Shown here in pieces: positions 6,318 through 8,822 of a stretch of DNA of 8,822 nucleotides. A program made the translations under genes and the position numbers. The notes beneath the pieces were generated by a model. That model was not told where the DNA came from. It saw only the letters and a program-made list of their open reading frames with translations, and ran no database searches. The DNA comes from Halieaceae bacterium (GTDB lineage Bacteria; Pseudomonadota; Gammaproteobacteria; Pseudomonadales; Halieaceae). Where the stretch lies: the NCBI GenBank assembly GCA_002705465.1, contig PAGS01000013.1, positions 1-8,822 of the forward strand. Reading direction: 5' to 3'. How positions within the stretch are numbered: the first letter of the stretch is position 1; every line of letters starts with the position of its first letter.

Positions 6318-7481
6318 TCAAGGCAAAGTGCCCAACAATTCTCCCTGCGACACGAGCGCGCCCTCCCCGGCAGGCAAAGGCTCAGCTTGTGCCCGATGGT
6401 CGTCTGCTCGAACCACCTTCAACATCAGCAGGGTATCCAGCGTGAGATCGCTCACAACGTTATTCACCATCAGTTCGCGATCACCCACCAGCAACCAAGT
6501 GCCCTCTGTCACGCCACGCATTCGCCCGGCATCAACACTGAAACGCGCTGGCCCATCCCGGCTTACCGTGAATACGCGAGGCAAACATTCCGTGGCATCG
6601 GTAAATTCTGTGGTGACATCTGACACCCAATCTGCGAGATCTTCCTCGTCTTGCTCCATCACCCAATCACCTGACTGAAAGGCACGGTAGGCGCCCGTCT
6701 TCACCAGGGCACGAAAATCACCCATCGGGCTTCTCGCGGCGGGCTGCGCGAATGAGAGCGTCATCGCGAACTTAACGGGCTTTGACGTTGAGGAGATGAC
6801 ATAGACCAGCGAAGACAGACCGGGATGGTTGATGTAGAAGTCATTCTCTTCGCGGTCATCTACCAACATCCGCACCGACACCGACACGGCAAAATCCGGG
6901 GCGGGGCCATCAGACCAGTCACCGACCAGCGCCCTCGCATAGGTTGTGTTCTGATAGCTGTCAGGCTTTGGGCCCACCGGCGCCGGTACGCGGAAGCCTT
7001 CAGCGCTGAGGCTTCGCTGCAAGGCCGCCACCAGTAGCGCCTCCTGCTGTTGCTGTAACGTGCTCTCGGAGGCCTGTCTCATCGGGGGAGACGCCAAGCG
7101 GATCGCCACTACGCCAGAATTGGGGCCCTGCTCTGTCCACAGTTGGCAACGCGCCGCGTCTGACACCTGTACGGCCCCCAGAGACTGCTCACCGCCCATG
7201 GCATCCAGATAGCTCTCCACCTGCACACCACGGACATCCGCCTCGCTGGAGAACATGGCGCGTTCATGCAATCGGCCCTGGTCATCGATGTAGGCGACCC
7301 CTTTTACACGCGCCCCTGATTCAAATGCCGCGTCCAGAGCGCGCTGCTTGAAGGCAGAAAGATACGCTGAGGCCTCTGCGTCATTACGCAATGCCCCGGA
7401 GCCATCTTGTGACCAACCGGCGGGTGTCTTCAGGACACAGCAACCGATTAGACAGATCGCTAAAAACTTTCCACTCTCCAC
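6318..7481 (-). CDS. flgT: FlgT-like flagellar H-ring assembly protein
   Basis: FlgT is a periplasmic protein of the H ring around the LP ring in Vibrio; it supports P/L-ring and T-ring assembly. The protein has 387 residues, close to Vibrio FlgT (about 375). It shows a FlgT-like three-part layout: an N-terminal domain with AFKQRALDAAFESGARVKG (43-61), a middle domain with strand-rich stretches (about 125-290), and a C-terminal domain with a glycine pattern (GRMRGVTEGTWLLVGDREL, 319-337) and LLMLKVVRADDHRAQAEPL (351-369). It starts with GTG at 7479-7481, supported by CGGAG 8 bases upstream. The N-terminus is hydrophobic after MESGK and could be cut after GWSQ, but LIGC (11-14) also resembles a short lipobox. 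It follows flgP by 18 bases. Identification rests on architecture plus the flgP neighbour. Confidence 0.8.
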   Translation of the reverse strand: MESGKFLAICLIGCCVLKTPAGWSQDGSGALRNDAEASAYLSAFKQRALDAAFESGARVKGVAYIDDQGRLHERAMFSSEADVRGVQVESYLDAMGGEQSLGAVQVSDAARCQLWTEQGPNSGVVAIRLASPPMRQASESTLQQQQEALLVAALQRSLSAEGFRVPAPVGPKPDSYQNTTYARALVGDWSDGPAPDFAVSVSVRMLVDDREENDFYINHPGLSSLVYVISSTSKPVKFAMTLSFAQPAARSPMGDFRALVKTGAYRAFQSGDWVMEQDEEDLADWVSDVTTEFTDATECLPRVFTVSRDGPARFSVDAGRMRGVTEGTWLLVGDRELMVNNVVSDLTLDTLLMLKVVRADDHRAQAEPLPAGEGALVSQGELLGTLP

Positions 7482-7499
7482 GCGAAATGCTCCGCTCTA

Positions 7500-7973
7500 T
7501 CAGGACCTCGATGCCATCACGGCGCGTTCGAGGTACAACACTCTCAGATCGTTGACGATGCTCTTATCAAGCGACATGGTGACTTCATAAGTATCACTGC
7601 CCCGGGGCTCAATTTGTACCAAATTGGCACCGTACACAACGCCCTCAACGCGGGCGCGAAAACTGTCGCTGCGCACGACCATGTCAGCTACGGTTGTTGT
7701 GGAGTCGAGGTACTGACCGTACACCTGCTCCGTCAAGCCTCTGTAGGCATCGAGTTTGGCGGCACGGATCGCCAGCAATCTCCGCTGGGCTGGGATGTCG
7801 CTGGGTTGCACGTCAATCACCGCATACCCGGTAGCCGTCAGCGTATCTCGTCGCTCGACCATCGGCTCGACAAATGACGCGTCTGGCTCAGAAGAGTAAC
7901 CCAGCGTCTCGCAACCGTTTAGTAATGCGAAAACTAGAAGTGTCGACCATCCAAAGACTACTTTTTTGCGCAT
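7500..7973 (-). CDS. flgP: FlgP outer-membrane lipoprotein (LPP20 family)
   Basis: FlgP is an outer-membrane lipoprotein that builds the disk or H-ring part of the basal body in Vibrio and Campylobacter and is needed for motility. The 157-residue protein begins MRKKVVFGW, has a hydrophobic core and a lipobox LNGC, with the lipidated cysteine at 21; the +2 residue is E, not D, so outer-membrane sorting is expected. The LPP20 core is clear: RAAKLDAYRGLTEQVYGQ (70-87), TTTVADMVVRSDSFRARVEG (92-111), then TYEVTMSLD (128-136). GGGAGG 6 bases before the ATG is a strong ribosome binding site. It is the first gene of the minus-strand operon and lies behind a FliA-type promoter. FlgO, its usual companion, is not present in this window. 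Confidence 0.92.
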   Translation of the reverse strand: MRKKVVFGWSTLLVFALLNGCETLGYSSEPDASFVEPMVERRDTLTATGYAVIDVQPSDIPAQRRLLAIRAAKLDAYRGLTEQVYGQYLDSTTTVADMVVRSDSFRARVEGVVYGANLVQIEPRGSDTYEVTMSLDKSIVNDLRVLYLERAVMASRS

Positions 7974-8024
7974 TACATTCCTCCCGGCTGCCGCCGCTCT
8001 TCTCTTGACTGTGACACACCGGCT

Positions 8025-8043
8025 GCAACCAGCTGCTGGCTGC
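8025..8043 (-). repeat. Imperfect palindrome in the flgP leader
   Basis: GCAGCCAGCAGCTGGTTGC on the minus strand can fold into a hairpin. The stem is GCAGCCA paired with TGGTTGC, including one G-U pair, around a five-base loop. It falls between the predicted FliA start site (about 8066) and the flgP ATG, so it would lie in the messenger leader. A protein-binding role or no role at all are equally possible. Confidence 0.4.
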
Positions 8044-8071
8044 GCTGTATTCGGTCACCCTCTCTAATGAA

Positions 8072-8098
8072 TTATCGGCCAATTCGAGCCGTGCTTTA
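8072..8098 (-). promoter_or_regulatory. Sigma-28 (FliA) promoter for the flgP operon
   Basis: On the minus strand the bases read TAAA, exactly 15 spacer bases, then GCCGATAA, a full match to the FliA consensus. Transcription should start near base 8066, leaving a leader of about 92 bases before the flgP ATG. The five genes flgP, flgT, LysM-like, FliK-like and flhB-like follow with gaps of 32 bases or less, so one late-class transcript is likely. No other promoter was found inside this group. Confidence 0.9.
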
Positions 8099-8183
8099 CC
8101 CGCGTCAGACGGGGCAGATAGGCCGGACAGCACTGGGCGGACGATCGATGTTCAAGGCGAGAACCCATCCATCTGATCAAACT

Positions 8184-8199
8184 TGGTACGGAACTTGCG
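8184..8199 (+). promoter_or_regulatory. Sigma-54 (RpoN) promoter for flhA
   Basis: The bases read TGGTACG-GAAC-TTGCG. Against the consensus TGGCACG-N4-TTGC only one position differs, and the GG-N10-GC spacing is exact. Transcription should start near 8210, about 45 bases before the TTG start of flhA. It is divergent from the FliA promoter of flgP, 85 bases away, so any activator site between them could influence both. Confidence 0.85.
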
Positions 8200-8217
8200 T
8201 CTACTGTACTCACCAGC

Positions 8218-8230
8218 GGCCAAATTGGCC
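8218..8230 (+). repeat. Short perfect palindrome in the flhA leader
   Basis: GGCCAA-A-TTGGCC is a perfect inverted repeat with six-base arms. It lies between the predicted transcription start (about 8210) and the ribosome binding site (8239-8245). It may form a small RNA stem or be a protein site; either is speculative. Confidence 0.4.
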
Positions 8231-8254
8231 TTAATCAAGGGGAGGTAGCGGACT

Positions 8255-8822
8255 TTGGAAGCCATTCTGTCAAATTTCCGACAGGTTTCCGACCGTTTTT
8301 CGTGGTTCAGCGCGAAAAGTGTCGGTGCGCCGACACTGGTGCTGCTCATTCTGGCGCTATTGGTGGTGCCATTACCCGCTTTTGTGCTCGACGTGCTGTT
8401 CACCTTCAACATCATGTTGGGACTGTTGATGGTGATGATAACCCTCAATACGCGAAAGCCACTCGAATTTTCATCCTTTCCGTCTGTCCTGCTGATCGCC
8501 ACACTGCTGCGGTTGGGGCTAAACGTGGCCTCAACCCGGGTCGTGCTCGTCGAAGGACACACTGGCACTGACGCGGCGGGTAAGGTCATTGAATCTTTCG
8601 GCGAGTTTGTGATTGCAGGCAACTACGTTGTTGGTTTCATCATTTTCCTGATCCTCATGATCATCAACTTCATCGTGGTGACTAAAGGTGCGGGCAGGGT
8701 ATCCGAGGTCATCGCGCGCTTCACCCTGGATGCTATGCCGGGCAAGCAGATGGCGATTGATGCAGACCTCAATGCCGGCATCATCGATCAGGACACCGCC
8801 AAGCAACGACGTAACGAGCTCA
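8255..8822 (+). CDS. flhA: Flagellar export gate protein FlhA, N-terminal part (3' end outside window)
   Basis: FlhA is the large inner-membrane ring of the flagellar type III export gate; it couples proton flow to export, and its cytoplasmic domain docks chaperone-substrate complexes. The 189 visible residues are unmistakable FlhA. TM1 to TM2 read [20 protein letters not shown] and onward (27-65); the conserved loop [12 protein letters not shown] is at 84-95, [12 protein letters not shown] at 100-111, and a further hydrophobic stretch at 117-143. [12 protein letters not shown] and [20 protein letters not shown] (156-175) belong to the conserved cytoplasmic loop. The frame opens just after a TAG at 8246, and the only fitting start is TTG at 8255, with GGGGAGG (8239-8245) 9 bases upstream. 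That gives the usual short cytoplasmic N-terminus. flhB and fliR do not sit directly upstream; instead flgP lies divergent. About three quarters of the protein is outside the window. Confidence 0.97.
   Translation, partial: MEAILSNFRQVSDRFSWFSAKSVGAPTLVLLILALLVVPLPAFVLDVLFTFNIMLGLLMVMITLNTRKPLEFSSFPSVLLIATLLRLGLNVASTRVVLVEGHTGTDAAGKVIESFGEFVIAGNYVVGFIIFLILMIINFIVVTKGAGRVSEVIARFTLDAMPGKQMAIDADLNAGIIDQDTAKQRRNEL

Noticed and set aside
6304..6321. TTG at 6321 as the start of the LysM-like gene
   Set aside because: The ATG at 6301-6303 has AGAGGA at good spacing and gives a standard signal peptide; the TTG would place those bases inside the gene.
7888..8133. An 81-codon open frame on the minus strand upstream of and overlapping flgP
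   Set aside because: Its start lies upstream of the FliA promoter that reads flgP, it overlaps flgP in another frame, and it resembles no known family.
8152..8622. A 156-codon open frame on the minus strand
   Set aside because: It covers the start of flhA on the opposite strand; flhA is certain, and this frame shows no recognisable domain.

Overview
The window is a flagellar gene cluster from a Gram-negative bacterium, most likely a marine gammaproteobacterium with a polar, sheathed or H-ring-type flagellum. Four things point there: FlgB/C/D/E, FlgA/M/N and FlhA sequences of gammaproteobacterial type; a FlgP lipoprotein and a FlgT-like protein, the H-ring components known from Vibrio and relatives; promoters of both sigma-54 and sigma-28 (FliA) type, the hierarchy used for polar flagella in Vibrio and Pseudomonas; and moderately high GC. 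The exact genus cannot be read from the sequence; a Halieaceae/OM60-like lineage is only a guess.

Layout. (1) Bases 1-2387, minus strand: flgB-flgC-flgD-flgE, rod and hook genes packed with 3-22 base gaps; flgE runs off the window start. A strong sigma-54 promoter lies just upstream of flgB. (2) Bases about 2618-4430, plus strand: flgA (P-ring chaperone, unusually long), flgM (anti-sigma-28) and flgN (export chaperone). A perfectly spaced sigma-28 promoter sits between flgA and flgM. (3) Bases 7973-4437, minus strand: flgP, flgT, a small exported LysM/FimV-like protein, a FliK-like hook-length protein and an orphan FlhB C-terminal domain. These five are closely spaced, with one ATGA overlap, and a consensus sigma-28 promoter precedes flgP. 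(4) Bases 8255-8822, plus strand: the start of flhA, with a TTG start, a strong ribosome binding site and a sigma-54 promoter; it runs off the window end.

How the genes work together. Sigma-54 drives early and middle genes (export gate FlhA; rod and hook FlgBCDE). FlgA helps build the P ring, FlgM holds FliA until the hook is finished, and FlgN chaperones the hook-junction proteins. The FliA-type promoter before flgP suggests that the outer ring proteins FlgP/FlgT, the LysM-like protein and a FliK/FlhB-like pair are made late.

Nothing here is a wholly unknown system. The parts most worth a second look are the FlgA with four SAF-like repeats in place of two, the uncharacterised LysM/FimV-like protein inside a ring-and-hook operon, the FliK-like/FlhB-C pair under an apparently late promoter, and the possible alternative hairpins where flgN and the flhB-like gene converge. 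No transposons, CRISPR arrays, tRNA or rRNA genes were seen, and no gene-free stretch exceeds 300 bases.
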